A stretch of DNA of 64,000 bases, taken from Gymnothorax reevesii (Eukaryota; Chordata; Actinopteri; Anguilliformes; Muraenidae). Shown here one piece after another: positions 12,801 to 25,445 of the stretch. The position numbers and the translations under genes were made by a program. Below the pieces are notes generated by a model. That model saw only the letters and a list, made by a program, of their open reading frames with translations. It did not search any database and was not told where the DNA came from. The stretch's first letter is position 1. Each line of letters starts with the position of its first letter. The stretch spans positions 49,889,620 through 49,953,619 of the forward strand of contig CM056583.1 of the NCBI GenBank assembly GCA_029721435.1, given 5' to 3'.

Positions 12801-15160
12801 CGGAACAGACATTTTCCGTCATGCGCCAAGTTAAGTCATGCATGAGAATGGGATGGAAACCCAGGCCAGCGCGGACTTGGACGAGCCCCGTGGGGTGTTT
12901 TCCAAGCTGCAACGGCTGGGGCAAATGACTTGGAAGCTAAGGAGCCTGGCAGCACTGGAAGGCGAATCCTGGTGGCCAGTCGGCTTGGCAGCCTGGTGCC
13001 TACTCAGAGGCCCATCCCATGCGAGCAGGTGGCAGGGGCCAGGGCCAGCACTGCAGGTCTGGAACCAGGACGGAGGCACCTACGGCACAGTTCACTCCCA
13101 TGACCTTCAGGGGTACAATGCAGAGAGACAGACTCAGTCGTTCTCAAGCACTACATGGCAGGGCACTACCCAGACAGCCATGTTCTCCCCTCCAGCTCTC
13201 CATCGCTGCCATATGGGTAGGGACATTTACAGATAATATTTTAAGCGCATCACATGGAAGTTCTGATAAGAATCACCACTGAGGGTGCAATCAAGCAGAC
13301 GCCCCAGAATATTAATCCCGACTTCAAGCCAAAGCCGCCAGTGCTTTTTCGACCCGTCAACCGCAGTAATCAGGGGGAAAAATACAACGACAGTCGCAAG
13401 GTGCCATTCCTGAAGTCCTCTTGAATGGCTGCTGATTAGCAGCCCAACGCGATGTCATCACACCTGTAATTTTACGGACTGATCGGCTTATGGAGTCTGG
13501 AGAGGAGAGTAAGTGCAGCCTCTGTTGGGGATGAAAGGCTCATTATCGGCTGAAGCTGGATGAGCAGTGCGATGGCTCAGGCTGTTCGGGGCTCACGATA
13601 GTTAATAAATGCCCTTTTCATGAGTCGCCAGAGCGATGGAGTCCAGAAATACTCAACAATAAAGGGCGACGGAGCCCAGCCATAATCGGCGATGCAAAAA
13701 CGCCCGACTAACTTTGCCATGGCGCCACTAACAACTTTCAAACAAGTAATGTTCTCTCAATGTGAAGGCAATTTGCAGCGACATGGAGGCTTTTTTAGTG
13801 ATGTGAATAACCCCTCTGCTTTTGTGAGATGATGATACGCCTACTTTTCTCCCAACAAGGGCACATTTAACTCATTACTGAGAGACGGTAAGAGCTTCAA
13901 CCGGACTTATCATCCCTGAAGACAAGATACAGAAACCACGTAAAAGCAAGCACATGAAAATCCCCTAATTGTAATGTATAAAGACTGTGATTCAAAAGGT
14001 CACTCAAGGTTGACATTTTACAATTCACTGAGTGAAAAGAATGTTCCTGGAACATCAATAACACAATGCTATGGACAGAGAAATATAATCTCTGCCTTGG
14101 GTAAGTCCATTTCGTACTCTTCAATCTACCAGTGATATCTCATAAGCATGAAAGCACAGTCCTGCTCCATATTCGCTATCTGATTTTTTGGAATTGTTCC
14201 AGTCTTCCTCGCATTAAAAAATGGCTTCCAGTGACTTCTAGCGGAATAGCAGCCGATGCAGGCAGTAGGTCCGCCAACCGCCTCGTCACAGCTGGTAAAT
14301 TTGCGCAACAAATGAAAAATGAAAACAAAACAAATGGGCGGGCGGAAAATACCCTCGAACGGTTGAAGGAAAAAAGCGCTGCATCTCCCAGTGTACCCTA
14401 CTTCCACTGATTTCACACGTCAGCTGAATCACGGAATGCCTTTTCATTGCTCACACATCACACAACGTTTACACTGCATTACGGCTCCGGCAGGGTTGAT
14501 TTAAAGTTGCGGTTGCCAGTGCCTTAGGTATGAGTGGCAAGGAATAATTATCTAATGTCGTCTGTTCTTTAATTATGGATGTGCATTGTAGCTGCATCGG
14601 CATATGATGCTGATAAACTGGTAATGAGGAGCATGTGCACTCTGAAATAACTTTCAGCGAGTGCAATTTCAAGTGACCTTCAGCCAACGGCTGTCTGACC
14701 GCAATGCTGATTTGATTGCCCGCGTACGTCAAGCTTTCTCTTTTCATTAAAACACAACCCGTGCTAGCATGTCAGCTAGCCAACATTGCGTCATTTCCCA
14801 CCATTCTGAAACCAAACGCCAATCACACTCAGAGAAACACATGCCCGGGCAGCTGAATTCATCAATGCTGCACTAACTATAATGGCATTCTGCAGTCTAA
14901 TCTCATCTTGACTTAAATATCCAAAACTAAATGTCATAATCTTCAGCAGTGAGATATAGCTGCAGAGGAAGAATACAAGGCAAAGGAAGCGAGTGGTTTA
15001 GCAAGCGTGTTTCTGATTAGCAACCGTACACAAGATATAGGACAAGCAGACTCCTGCTCCTGCTCCAAAAGATTGCGCTTCGACATTATCCTGCTGTTGC
15101 TGACTACATGTGTGCATTGTTTGAGTGCATGAGTGCTCCTGATCGTGCAGTTTGACTTAG
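9841..15160. other. Mostly repeat-free non-coding region, candidate regulatory DNA
   Basis: No transposon family is recognised over more than 5 kb, which contrasts with the rest of the window. GC content and CpG frequency rise locally, for example at 11980-12110 and 13290-13730. Several short frames (such as 12838-13236, 132 codons) are open but show no family resemblance. They overlap frames on other strands, so none is called. Low repeat load with TAAT-rich, GC-balanced blocks is typical of gene deserts carrying conserved non-coding elements. This is inference; conservation cannot be seen from one sequence. Confidence 0.35.
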
Positions 15161-15216
15161 GAAGGGTGAGAGAGTGAGCAAGCGAGTGAGTAAGCAAGTG
15201 AGTGAGTTTCTGAAAA

Positions 15217-15370
15217 GTAATCAATCAATCAATCAATCAGCACTTTATTTATAGAGCACCTTTCATACAACAAAATGTAGCACAACGTGCTTTACATAGG
15301 CAAATTAGGTAAAAAAAAATCACTAAATAAGTAAATATACAGACATACTAAAAAGAATACAAAGGCTGAG
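15217..15370. repeat. LINE/SINE-type 3-prime tail with (AATC)n end
   Basis: An (AATC)n run (about 15219-15240) is followed by CACTTTATTTATAGAGCACC, TTTCATACAACAAAATGTAG and GTGCTTTACATAGG. I recognise this as the common fish tail CTTTATTTATATAGCGCCTTTCATACA...AAAGTGCTTTACA, which sits next to a tetranucleotide repeat at the ends of CR1/L2-like retroposons or their SINEs. Upstream, 15165-15205 is an imperfect GAGT/GAGC run. No reverse transcriptase is present. Confidence 0.6.
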
Positions 15371-18300
15371 CCCGGAAGAACCTAGGAGGAAACACTATCT
15401 TAGGGAGCCGTCTGTAAAGGCATATAAGCCCCTTTAGTCTCCTTTAATAGTGAGTGACTGCAAATTCCATTGACCAGTGGGAATCCCAGTATTTCCCACA
15501 TCCAGCTACACCTCAACATACGCAGGTCAGCACTGAGTCTGACAGGCCAGGTCAGCATCAATCACACAGCTGCAGGGAGTCCATTTTACACTGATGGCTA
15601 GGCAGCAAAGCCTTAAGCCAAGAGAAATGTGGCATTTGATGAAAAATTGCATGCGGAACCGCTTCAAATTATAAGACAATTAGAGTCCATCTCAAATGGG
15701 ATTAGTGAGATGCGTAATATCAGGACACGTTGCTAAGCTGGACAAGAAACATGAACGATATCAGGGGCTCCTTCTGAACATTTTGCCATTATGGCAAATG
15801 CAATATCATTACCTACTTCAAGTTAATAAATAATGTGTCGACATTAAAAACTCATAAAACAATGCCGTACACCGTCTCTAAAAAACTTGTACATGACTTT
15901 CCTGATGAATAATGTCACGCCAGCACAGAAAAAATAAATAAGTGAATAAAAAAATAAATATTTTCAAGTGATTACGCAATGCTGACATGTTGACTGTCTG
16001 TTCGCGTTCATATTTATGAGAAATGATGGATGATCCAATTACGCTGAACAAAACCCAACACCTATTCTTGATAAATAGCTCTATAATTATTGAGGCCAGC
16101 AAGCTCAGTAACAGGCAGCTAAGAAAAAGCAATGACAGTGGTGGGATTTAATTTGGGGAAGTGAGAAAGAGCGGCATAAAGTCCTATAGCGCCATGTCTG
16201 AATAAATTAATTCTCCACCATCCAATGACAACCAGGGTGACATTCTAGCAAATGAATTGTGTGAAAGGCAGGGACAAGAGGAGCACCACCATCTTGCCTG
16301 ACTGGCTTCACGTATAAATGGAGTTTTGTCATGTTTGCGTCGCGTTCAGGATATCTGCTGGTTTGAAGGATGCGGAGAATATTACTGCAAAAAAAATGAG
16401 GCAGCGAAGACTTTGTCCCAAACTCTTAGGGTATCTTAAAGCCTCAGCAATTCTACAACAACAAACAAAACACTTCTGCAGCCATGACACTTTACAAAAA
16501 AATGGCACTGGTTTCTAAGACTACAGCGGAGATCAACGGAGCTCACAGATTATGGTTTTTTGATGTTGCGGCGGTGAGATGAAATGCAGTGCGGCTGCTA
16601 CAATAGCCAGATACTGTGACGTGATCCCATGTTTGTGCCAGCAACTATCTGCCCATTCCTCAATGTTCAGAGGAGGAAAGCGGCTCAGCAAGATTAGTTC
16701 TCCCAAATAAAAATAGCGAAAAAGTCAAAATAGATTGCGCAGGCATACGTGGTTGTTACCAAAGCACAAAATGAGTCGAAAGATCTGATACAACAGGCCA
16801 TTTGTTTAATCACTGATCACTGTTTTGCCCTTAATCTTGGATAAAAGGGTAACAGTAATATGTAGAGTTCAGGCTTAAAGGATCCTCGTGCCTGATTTGC
16901 CGACAAGCCCTTCTAGAATAAGCTAAGGATAAATCACTCCCTTCTCGAAGTCTTGTCTGATGTTAGAAGATACCTTTACCTGATGAGCTGTACTATATAT
17001 GTGGCCGAACTCCCCATTTCCTACAGACTTCGACACTCAAAAAATGAATAAAAAAAATGATGGACCATGGTTTTTCACATTATAATGTAGACTCCATACA
17101 ATGTCAATTCATCAAATGCTTCACATAAGCACTTAATCAGCTGAGGTCCTGTATATATACGCTCAGTCATACTATAACCAACCCTAGCCCATAGCAACCG
17201 CAGTCCGCAGTAGTCATTTTATGAGTGCACGTATTCAAACACCAAAACAGTCCCAGGAATCTACTGAATAGATACAACAGAAAACAAAGGAAATGCCTGC
17301 AAGGACAGAGGAAAGATAGAAATGAAGATACCTTTCGTAGTCACTCTGTGGCACTATTACACTGTAAGGCAGTGATTCCGCATGGAAATACATTTAGATA
17401 CATTTAGCACACCTTGTGAGGAGTAACAGTGTCTGATGACTTAAGTAGCATGAGCATTTGGCGGCAGATAATGAGACTGGTGCGTGCTTGTGAAACACAA
17501 GAGATGCCGTGCGTTTATGTACAAGTTGTGCGTCTACACTATTTTGGGAGCGGGGGAGGGGCTGAAGGGAATTCATCACTAACACCTCGGAGTCAGACCT
17601 TCAAAGAACTACTTATTTCAGAGGCAGACTCCAGGAGACAGAACCTAATTAATATTGTTCTTTCCTTGATGTGGCCGAGTGCTGTGATAGCAGGCAGTCC
17701 CTGTACCAATTCATCTTCATTGGCAGCTCTGCTGAATACACAGCCGGGCCCACACCTTTCATTTTATACCGTGCGCCACTCCCCAGGAAGCATTGAGGCA
17801 GCCTTTATCCTTATTACTTTCCTTTTTCTCTGTTTATTGAATGCAGTATCTAAGCCAGACTCAAACTGCGCCGGATTGTAAATTCAGCTACTCACAAGCC
17901 ATGCAGCGGCTAGCACACAGGGTAGGACAATCCACTAAAACCTATGTTTTTTTGCGAGGGTTGAAAACGCAGTCGCGCCCAACGTTATCGCAAAGTTGAG
18001 TCTGCCCGAGACGGGCGGGATGTGCAGACAGTGTGTTTGGTGTGCTTAAAGAAGGATGTTCCGCCCTTGGCTTGGCTGTGATGTTCTGCACTGCGCTGAT
18101 ATATGAGCACTGTCAGCCCGGCTTTGATTGATTATCGATCGCAATCAGCCACTCCTTTTCCATGTGGAAATGCGCTGTAATTCCTTTGTCGAGGTCTGTG
18201 ATAAGGATGCTTTTCGGTGAAGCCGATAGGCTCTGAACGAGGGATCTCCATCTCTCCCGCACTTGGATAACATGGAGGCCCCGACGCTCCCTCATTCGCC

Positions 18301-19806
18301 GGTTCCTCAGCCCCCGGGTACCTGGCGCTTCACTGCATTAATATAATCAGGAGTTAGCAAAATTAAATTCCTCCGCGCCTAACAACAGATTACTTTCCAA
18401 ATCGGTATCAGTCAGGTGTCAGCATTCGAGGAGATTAATCAGAGAGGAATTCATATAGGATGACTGCCGTTCGCGCCACTTTAAAAGGGGGCTGTCCTCA
18501 GACAGATGGCATGATCGGGACAAACCATTGGATTAATCAAGTCACATGTCTGCAAAGGGAAGTTTTTTTTTTTTTTTCATACGCGTGGCTGACATTAAAG
18601 TGATGTTTCTCAATGCAGCACAAGGGCAGTAAAGCACATCCCTTTTAAATTCCATTAGCAGCCTGCGCACCTTCAGCTCTCTCTGTCCACAGAAGCATGC
18701 CATTGAATTTTAATAAGCAAAACGAGGGGGGGACAACAGCAGAATGCAAATGATGGGCACTGCTGTGCGGTATGAAGACTCGGGGGAGAGAGAGGAAAAA
18801 GAATTGGGATAGCAGGGGCTGTAATGACTGTGTAATCACATTCCTCGCCCTGCTCAGAAGTCCGCCGGGAGAATATCGTACCCCGAACCGCAGGATCCGA
18901 GGCCTTTGACACGGCGCGCTGTTCTTTCAGCGGCATTTAATCTTCTGCAGCCGTCAAACCTTCAGTTTAATCAACAACCCCGGGTCACTGAAGGCCAAAG
19001 GTGCCGGTTGACACTTACTGCTACACTTTGGAAATAAAACGAGGGGAAAAAAATGCAGCAAAAATGGAGGAGAGCCTGAAAAAAAAAGAAAGTTTGGCAC
19101 CTACAACTCACTTTTGTCTTGATGCCCTATTATAAAAAACTTCAACGCGCTAGAGTCGAGATTAATCCCTCATGTCAGAGTTAAGGGCTGAAAGGATTTT
19201 AGTTCTCAAACCCCAGGCATAGACAGCTCCACTATCAAAACTGCAGTCAAAATGTCACTGGTCTAGCTTGGGCCTGGAGGCAAACCGGAATTGAAATAGC
19301 CAGTTTTCTGTTTTAATGCATGAGACATGAGCATTGGCCAAATTTAAATGGCCTATTCTTCAGTTTATCTTAAAAACAGGGTATGTTGAAGAATGAATTA
19401 AATCTGAAGGACTTAATGTCCAGAAGTATGCAGTGGTTTACAGCAACTGCTCAGTCAAATACACCCTCTCTCATGATTAAACAATGACTGAGGAGAGTAA
19501 ATGTCCAACAGGCGCAGGAAATGCCATCCTGCCATCAGACAAATACTGCTGATTTACATTAATATGAATGATCTAAGAAATTATTCATAATATTACATAC
19601 GGTATAATTACATATAAATAATATATAATTGTTATTCCATACACATGCTCTACAGTAATTGTTATGGCATGTAATATAAAATATTCAGTCCTCAGTGCAT
19701 GAATTGACTCATTATACATGGAAAAAAAATGTTGTGATTCTGACTTGTTCCTAAAGAACAATTTATCAATTATTATCCTCTCAAGATGAAATCAGCATGC
19801 ACAACA
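15371..19806. other. Largely repeat-free non-coding region, candidate regulatory DNA
   Basis: No transposon is recognised. The 150-codon frame at 17429-17881 has no recognisable domain and no splice context, so it is not called. Between 18000 and 19170 the sequence is GC-balanced and holds three GATTAATC sites (annotated separately). Low-complexity patches are limited to short A or T runs at 18567-18578 and 19078-19090 and an AT-rich strip at 19560-19690. Confidence 0.35.
18420..18560. promoter_or_regulatory. Paired GATTAATC homeodomain-type sites
   Basis: GATTAATC occurs at 18433-18440 and again, preceded by G, at 18531-18538. A third copy, GATTAATCC, is at 19160-19168. GATTAATC is two overlapping TAATC half-sites in inverted orientation. 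TAATCC/GGATTA is the established preference of lysine-50 homeodomains (Otx, Pitx and Gsc types). Three copies in about 740 bp of repeat-free DNA is suggestive. No conservation or occupancy evidence is available here. Confidence 0.25.
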
Positions 19807-20463
19807 AGCACCATAATTCATTGGACAGTGACACATCTTTTTAAATTTTTTCTTTCCCCCTATCTTGGCTCTGTTGTCAAAGTCATTCAGCAGATCTGAA
19901 TCCAATTGAACATGCGTTTCGTTTTACATGCTGAAGAGGAGACTGACGCTCTTCCAAACAAGCCATTGCCAAAAATGGCCAAATTACAGGCCTGATAGAG
20001 CTTCATCAGGGAAGATACCCAGCATCTGTTGTTGTCAATTCGTAAAAGACTTAGAATGAAAAGGGCATGCAGCCAAATGTTAAAAATGATTATGTTATCC
20101 TAAATTATTGAAATCTGGGCAATATTTCTTGATGTGCCCAAAAATGGGGGGAAGGGTTGGAAAATATGTACCAAAGGTGTGGTCATTGAAATGTTCATCC
20201 AATATGAATGAAAACACCCACATTCTCATGTCATCCTTTCCAACCCAAAGTGCTTGAGTACAGAGCCAAAATGAAACATTAAAGGAAAGAGTTCTGGAGT
20301 ACGCAGTTATAGGAAAGGACTCTTCCCTTTGACGTTTGATCATATATCCCTTTTTTTCTGAGAGGCACCCATTTTTGGCTATAGTTTGTCAGCTGAAGCA
20401 CATATTTCTCCTCAGCTTCAAGACATCACAATGAAATGTGTCACTGTCCAGTAAGTCAAGGCC
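19807..20463 (+). mobile_element. Internally deleted Tc1-like transposon
   Basis: The left end contains GGACAGTGACACAT (19823-19836) and the right end its inverted match ATGTGTCACTGTCC (about 20436-20449), consistent with terminal inverted repeats of a Tc1-family element. Between them lies the C-terminal part of the transposase gene, then a 3-prime untranslated part containing AGTTCTGGAGTACGCAG. Most of the transposase is missing, so this is a non-autonomous deletion derivative of about 650 bp. Outer boundaries and the TA target site are uncertain. Confidence 0.6.
19884..20070 (+). pseudogene. Tc1-like transposase C-terminal fragment
   Basis: From 19887 the frame reads SADLNPIEHAF. This is the family signature S-P-D-L-N-P-I-E that carries the third acidic residue of the DD34E catalytic triad; here Pro is replaced by Ala. 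Two stop codons follow within about ten codons, yet the downstream DNA still shows family words such as CATCAGGGAAGATACCCAGC. The two catalytic aspartates lie in the deleted part. An inactive fossil. Confidence 0.65.
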
Positions 20464-20781
20464 AATATCCACTATTTGCTGTATGAAAGTGGAACAGCCA
20501 GGCCACAGCATCTGAGCAAGTCTAGAAAGGAATTAATTGTACACCATGTACGTCACTATCTTGTGGCAGTTCTGTTCCTAAGTGACATCTAAACAGGCAA
20601 TAACTTGTAACCATCTGGTAAAGTAAACAGTAACATGACAGTGATTAATATTTATCTCTAAAACTACAGTGGGCTATCTTCCCCATAGCTCCTTCGTGTT
20701 GTCTTTGTATTGTGTATACAACGTTAATGTTTTTGCAACTCAAGTACCTCCAAATGAGCAGGTAGTCCTCTTTCAGCGTTG
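20464..20781. other. Short non-coding gap, nothing recognised
   Basis: About 320 bp between the Tc1 derivative and the hAT-like unit, with no recognisable repeat or gene. Confidence 0.4.
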
Positions 20782-20789
20782 GTCTAGCT

Positions 20790-21356
20790 CAGTGGTCGTC
20801 AACCCCGGTCCTGGAGAGCTGGAGTGTCTGCTGGTTTTTGACGTTACTCTGTACTTAATTGATGAATGAAAGCAGTTCATTACACACTTAACTAATCTCA
20901 CCTGGTGTCTTAGGTTTAAATAGGTTTTAACCAAACTCAGCACAGCCTGTGGCTCTCCAGGACCAGGACTTGCTACCCCTGCCCTATACACTTTTATCTT
21001 TACTTTGAACCTCTACTTTGTGCGGATTACAACTATGCTCAATGTCCAACTACATTGACAAATCTTGGTTTCCACTTAGACTTCTGTCACAACCTGCATG
21101 TCTGTTTAATTGGCTCTAGGAGTCTTGTGGGTAGTTCCTGGTAATTGATTGATTGGCTTATTATTCCCTTAGTGCAGGAGTATTGCTAACAGCACAGGGT
21201 GCTGAGTTTGGTTTTCTCCACCCAATTTAAACCTAAGACGCCAGGTGAGATCAGTCAAGTGTGTAATGAACTGCTTTCATTCATCAATTAGGTACAGAGT
21301 AACGTCAAAAACCAGCAGACACTCCGGCCCACCAGGACCGGGGTTGACGACCACTG
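20790..21356. mobile_element. hAT-like non-autonomous unit with long inverted arms
   Basis: The left arm starts CAGTGGTCGTCAACCCCGGT and the right arm ends in its inverted copy ACCGGGGTTGACGACCACTG. The arms (about 20790-20990 and 21170-21356) are inverted copies of one another with only scattered differences. Their core recalls a widespread fish miniature element with a CAACCCCGGTCCTGGAGAGC terminus. The outer ends are flanked by GTCTAGCT (20782-20789) and GTCTAGCA (21357-21364), a 7-of-8 direct repeat, the length expected for hAT. The inner ends (GCTACCCCTG near 20980 and TGCAGGAGTATTGC near 21175) lack matching duplications. The 180-bp spacer is unrelated. It therefore looks like one transposed unit rather than two insertions. 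Confidence 0.75.
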
Positions 21357-21364
21357 GTCTAGCA

Positions 21365-21978
21365 CAAAGCTACATGTTTTACCTGACCAACATGCAGCTA
21401 TGATAGTTATCTATTGGTATATAGACGTGTTACAAGCTAACAAAGTGCATTTTATGCCATTGAGATGCAAGCAGGTCTGGAAAAAATAGACCAGATGCGG
21501 AAAAAAATAACGTAGTTGCAACCGCAGTTGCATGAGGTGGGCATAGCAGCAGCAGTTAATGTCGTCACGTATCAGATCTGGCAGATGCATGTCGGCCCTG
21601 CTGGAGCCCCGACGCCTCCCATGTACATCAGCTTTTATGATGCCAGCTGAGGCAGCGCATAAGTAGCACAAGAAATCACGTAGCCTAAGAAGTAAAGGTG
21701 CCCTCTTACACAAGTGATAGATTCAGGCATGAAATGGCAATGCGAAAATCTAAAATTTCAAGCCAAGTCATTAAGTATTGATTGGCTCAGATATTTTCAC
21801 TAAGCCTGCTCATACTTTATGCCATCTCTGTCCTCTCAATAAAGGCCCACTCTGTAGGCCTTATTCGTGAGAACTGTCCCTGAAATTAAAAGCAACAACC
21901 ACACATAACTAGTGTGACTGCATTGAGTGAGTGACTGCTGTGCCCACAAAATAGAAAATCATCACAAGCTTGATTAAA
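21365..21978. other. Non-coding stretch, nothing recognised
   Basis: A 100-codon minus-strand frame (21411-21713) is open but shows no recognisable domain and sits in ordinary sequence. It is not supported as a gene. Confidence 0.4.
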
Positions 21979-21979
21979 T

Positions 21980-22175
21980 TTGTTTTGCTGACATTTTCAT
22001 CCAAAGCAACATTTGAGTGGAGAAAGCAGGGGCCAGACCCTTCTGGAGCAATGCGGAGTTGAGGTCCTGGCCCTGGGGCCCAACAGTTGCACTAACATTT
22101 TAGCTACAGCACAGGGCTTCATCCACCAACCGACTGAATCCCAGTCAATCCCTCAGCCACTGAGCCACAGGCATT
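21980..22175 (+). repeat. Degenerate fish interspersed repeat (CATCCAAAGC / GGAGCAATGCGG family)
   Basis: The ordered words TTTTCATCCAAAGCAAC, GAAAGCAGGGGCCAGACCCT, CTGGAGCAATGCGGAGTTGA, GGGGCCCAACAG and CCACTGAGCCACAGGC match, with decay, a very common teleost repeat. The usual form reads TTATCCAAAGCGACTTACA ... GGAGCAATGCGGGGTTAAGG ... GGGCCCAACAG ... CCACTACGCTACAGGC. Non-coding and old. Confidence 0.65.
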
Positions 22176-23369
22176 AAGGTTCAAAGTCACTGTTCGACAG
22201 TAGTGTCAAAATTTGGTTTCTCTGGTTGCAGAGTCGGCTTATAAGGAATAAACAGGGTAACATGGAGTATCATCCACTCCTCACTGAAGAAGTCTGTCCT
22301 CAAAGGGATCTTTTCAAGCTACTTTTTTTTTTTTAGAGCACTACAACACCTGCTGTAATACTTCTTGCGTTATCTCCACTTCTCACAAAGGCTCTAAGAA
22401 TTTCATGGTCACACAAACGTAGCCTGTGACATGATACTGGCCCTCATTCTACACTATATAGTTTGAATCCTTTCAAATGATTTATGGGTCTTTTGGAAAA
22501 GCAGTTGAACATACACCTGAGATTGCAGTTTACTCTTTCACAACATACCATGTCTATGTTAAGAGATTTTTTTTTTCTTTTTAATTTGGTTGTGGATGAT
22601 AAATGTTCATTCTAAGCATAGAATTCGGTAAAGCCTGAGCTCCCAGTGTTTAGAGTAAATGCACAGGAAAAGGAAAAAAATGTACTGATGGCTAGAAAAG
22701 ATAATATACAATAAGTTTTAAAATGTGTCTTGCATTCAACTCACCTCGCCAAGTATAAGGATATGTATGAAACCCAGCAGTGACCAAAGTAAGGTTATTC
22801 TATATAAGACAAACAGAACGGAAAGATAGATTTTTCAAAGGGATATTTAAAACCTCTTGCAAACTTGTGGGGATACAAAGTACAATCGGTAATGTGACTG
22901 ACCTCCTATAACCTTTTCAACGCACTTTCACTTTCCACAGTATAAAATGTTGTAACCATGGTAACTGGTTGGTTCTTAACTGATATTGGTTTTACAATGT
23001 AAAAAACTTTCTTTATAGAAACATATTCATTCTACAGCTTAAATGTAATGAGGACATTCCATAGTACTCATTAATACTACTAATAATACGGACCACTGGT
23101 TTATTATGCTTAAATTACCATAAATATGCATAATTAAGAGGCTTGTGAATTATGGGAAAGGCCTGTGCAACAAATCTAGAGAAGAAATATGTGACAAGTA
23201 CTCTTTGATGAGGATATTTGAGAAGATTTCTGCTCTAGTAGCTCCCTCATATACTTTTACCATACTAGAAAGCATGTCTGTGGCATAGCACAGTTACATG
23301 TCCACTCACTCACAGAGACAAACACAAACTAAATGCCCTCTCCCCAACAAACTTGCATGCATGTGCACC
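22176..23369. other. AT-rich non-coding stretch, nothing recognised
   Basis: Unique-looking sequence with short T runs at 22325-22336 and 22567-22575. No gene or repeat family is recognised. Confidence 0.4.
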
Positions 23370-24391
23370 TACACTGTTATAAACTGAGTGAATTTAACAG
23401 TTAAATTAACACATTGTCTCCTGGTTATCTTAACTGTAAGTAGAGTCCTGCACACATTTCACCGTGGTTTACACTTACAGTTTTTCACAATTGCTAAAAC
23501 ACAAATCCCAGCTCTCTAAACCAAATGACCGGTTCCCTAAACAAATTTAATAAAACTAGCCCCAATTTGCCAAAACTATAAACGCATTTCACATGTTAAG
23601 ATACAGTTGACAAAACTTAACCCCCCTTTTCTCATAACTCTAAACACTTTTTGTCTTGCTAATACATGTTGGAAAAACTTCTGCTCAAATTCTCAATCAC
23701 TAAACACATTTTGCACATTGAAGCTCATGTGATGCAAAATACAAGCCACAGTCAGCAAAACTTGAACACAATGAACACACCTGGTGTCATTGATTAAACA
23801 CAAAGGGCTCTAATTTTTTGGCGCAGCGCAGGGTAATATAGTGTGGCAATTTTGTCCGGTGCAGCCAGCGCAGTGGTAACTCTGTGCAGTGCAACACCGC
23901 GCAGCCACTTTGGCAATTTGGTACACGGACGTGCACCGAGATGGATGTGGCGTAGTAGGGGGAGGTGTCACATTTTCAAGAAGATGCAGTGACAATCTCG
24001 TTGAAAAAGTCTTCGCTGAAGTTGAGCTGAAAACTCGCCAGCTCCAACCCGGTTTACTTTCTACGCAGTGCTAATTCAGCTGACCGGCGCACAGTGCGCA
24101 CACGTCACCGAAACCTTACAGGCAGGTTTCCGGAATGTCAGGCACATTTCAATGCAATAAATAATTACAGGAAGCACTATTTAATGTAACTATCTGAATC
24201 AGGACATAAATTATAGTATCTAAATCAATTGTCCTGATGTCAGATTAAAGGCGGTTGTCACGCGTAATGGAAACTTGACCTGGCTTAATCAACGCAGCTG
24301 AATCTGTGAGGCAAACTAAAGACTTCACATCTTTCTCAGCCAACCACAAAGTGCCTATATATATATAATGCTTGCGTTCTATGCTCAGTAA

Positions 24392-25445
24392 AGCCGCTTG
24401 CACACTGGACGCGAAACAAATTTTCTGCACGACTGATTACAGTCAAAGTCAATTCAAGGACGCGAAAGTCGGGCAGGGTTTTAATATATCTCCGTGTCCG
24501 AAAGTCATAAAAGTTATAATTTTTCGACTATTCCAGGAATTATTAGACGTGCAAACTTGGCCATGTTTGTGATCGACCTTCACAAAATGCAAATTCATAG
24601 CTATGGACTTTTCTTGGTCTTTTTATTTGTGTGTTTTCTTCCCTTGAAGATAGACAACAGTCTTTATTCGGTCTCTCTTTTGAAAATTAGTCAGATGGAT
24701 CGAACAGATTCACGCTTTATTTCTTAAAATAGTGCTTGTAGTCAGTGAGCAAATCAATTCCATGACCATTGACAGTGTGAATAAATTATCGGATGCACCA
24801 TCAAGACTATTCGAGGCAAAATGCCAAACACTCCATGCCTGGCAGTCAGCCAGTAAAAGTATTGGTATGAGAACAGATTTATAACGAAATAAAGAATAAA
24901 AATATATTACTCTTAGATACAGAGCATCGAAAAAAGATGGCCCGCAAATAAATAAATCGCAGTGTTCATTGGATGTTCTGTTTGTTGTGAAAATGTTCCT
25001 TTTTATTCTTTATTTCCTTATCAATCTGTTCTAATCGTCTTTTTTTTTTTTTTTTGGCTGTCAGACATGGATTTTTTTGCATTTAATGTCCAACAGGCAT
25101 TGTACATTGTCTTGTGCCAATGTCGACTCACTTCATTGAGCAGAGCTTAAACAGAAACATTGATTGAAATTCTAGGTACTCGTCTTGAAGAACTGAGCCC
25201 TCTAATCAAAACATTATTTATGTTTAATATCTAAAACATTCAGTAGATTTGAAGAAATTAAAAACAATAATCGACTTTCGGACATGGAGTTATATTGAAA
25301 CCATCCAGCTGTTGGACATGGAGATATATTAAAACCCTGTATTTATAAACCCTGATATATTAAAACCCTTTTGGACACGTAGACACTGCGTTCAACGCAA
25401 TATGTCATACAAAATATCTGTTTCGCGACCAATGTGCAAGCGGCT
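24392..25445. mobile_element. Harbinger-like non-autonomous transposon, 1,054 bp
   Basis: The left terminus is AGCCGCTTGCACACTGGACG and the right terminus ends CGACCAATGTGCAAGCGGCT. They are strongly inverted and extend inwards to CGAAACAAAT on the left and ATCTGTTTCGCG on the right. TAA flanks both ends (24389-24391 and 25446-25448), the 3-bp TWA duplication typical of PIF/Harbinger. Subterminal segments are also inverted (ATCTCCGTGTCCGAAAGTC near 24490 against GACTTTCGGACATGGAGTTA near 25273). No transposase or Myb-like frame is readable. The 117-bp element at 30584-30700 shares its termini. Confidence 0.85.

Noticed and set aside
12838..13282. Overlapping 132- and 87-codon frames in a GC-richer block
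   Set aside because: Three overlapping frames on both strands are open, none with recognisable domains; GC content alone explains it.
15165..15240. Direct repeats considered as a CRISPR array
   Set aside because: The units are 4-base simple repeats without spacers, and the genome is eukaryotic.
17429..17881. 150-codon plus-strand frame with a hydrophobic C-terminal stretch
   Set aside because: No family resemblance; codons and context look like unique non-coding DNA. A C-terminal LFLCLL-type segment alone is not evidence.
20781..20815. tRNA-like A box (TAGCTCAGTGG) suggesting a SINE
   Set aside because: The word straddles the target duplication and the hAT-like terminus; there is no B box or cloverleaf downstream.
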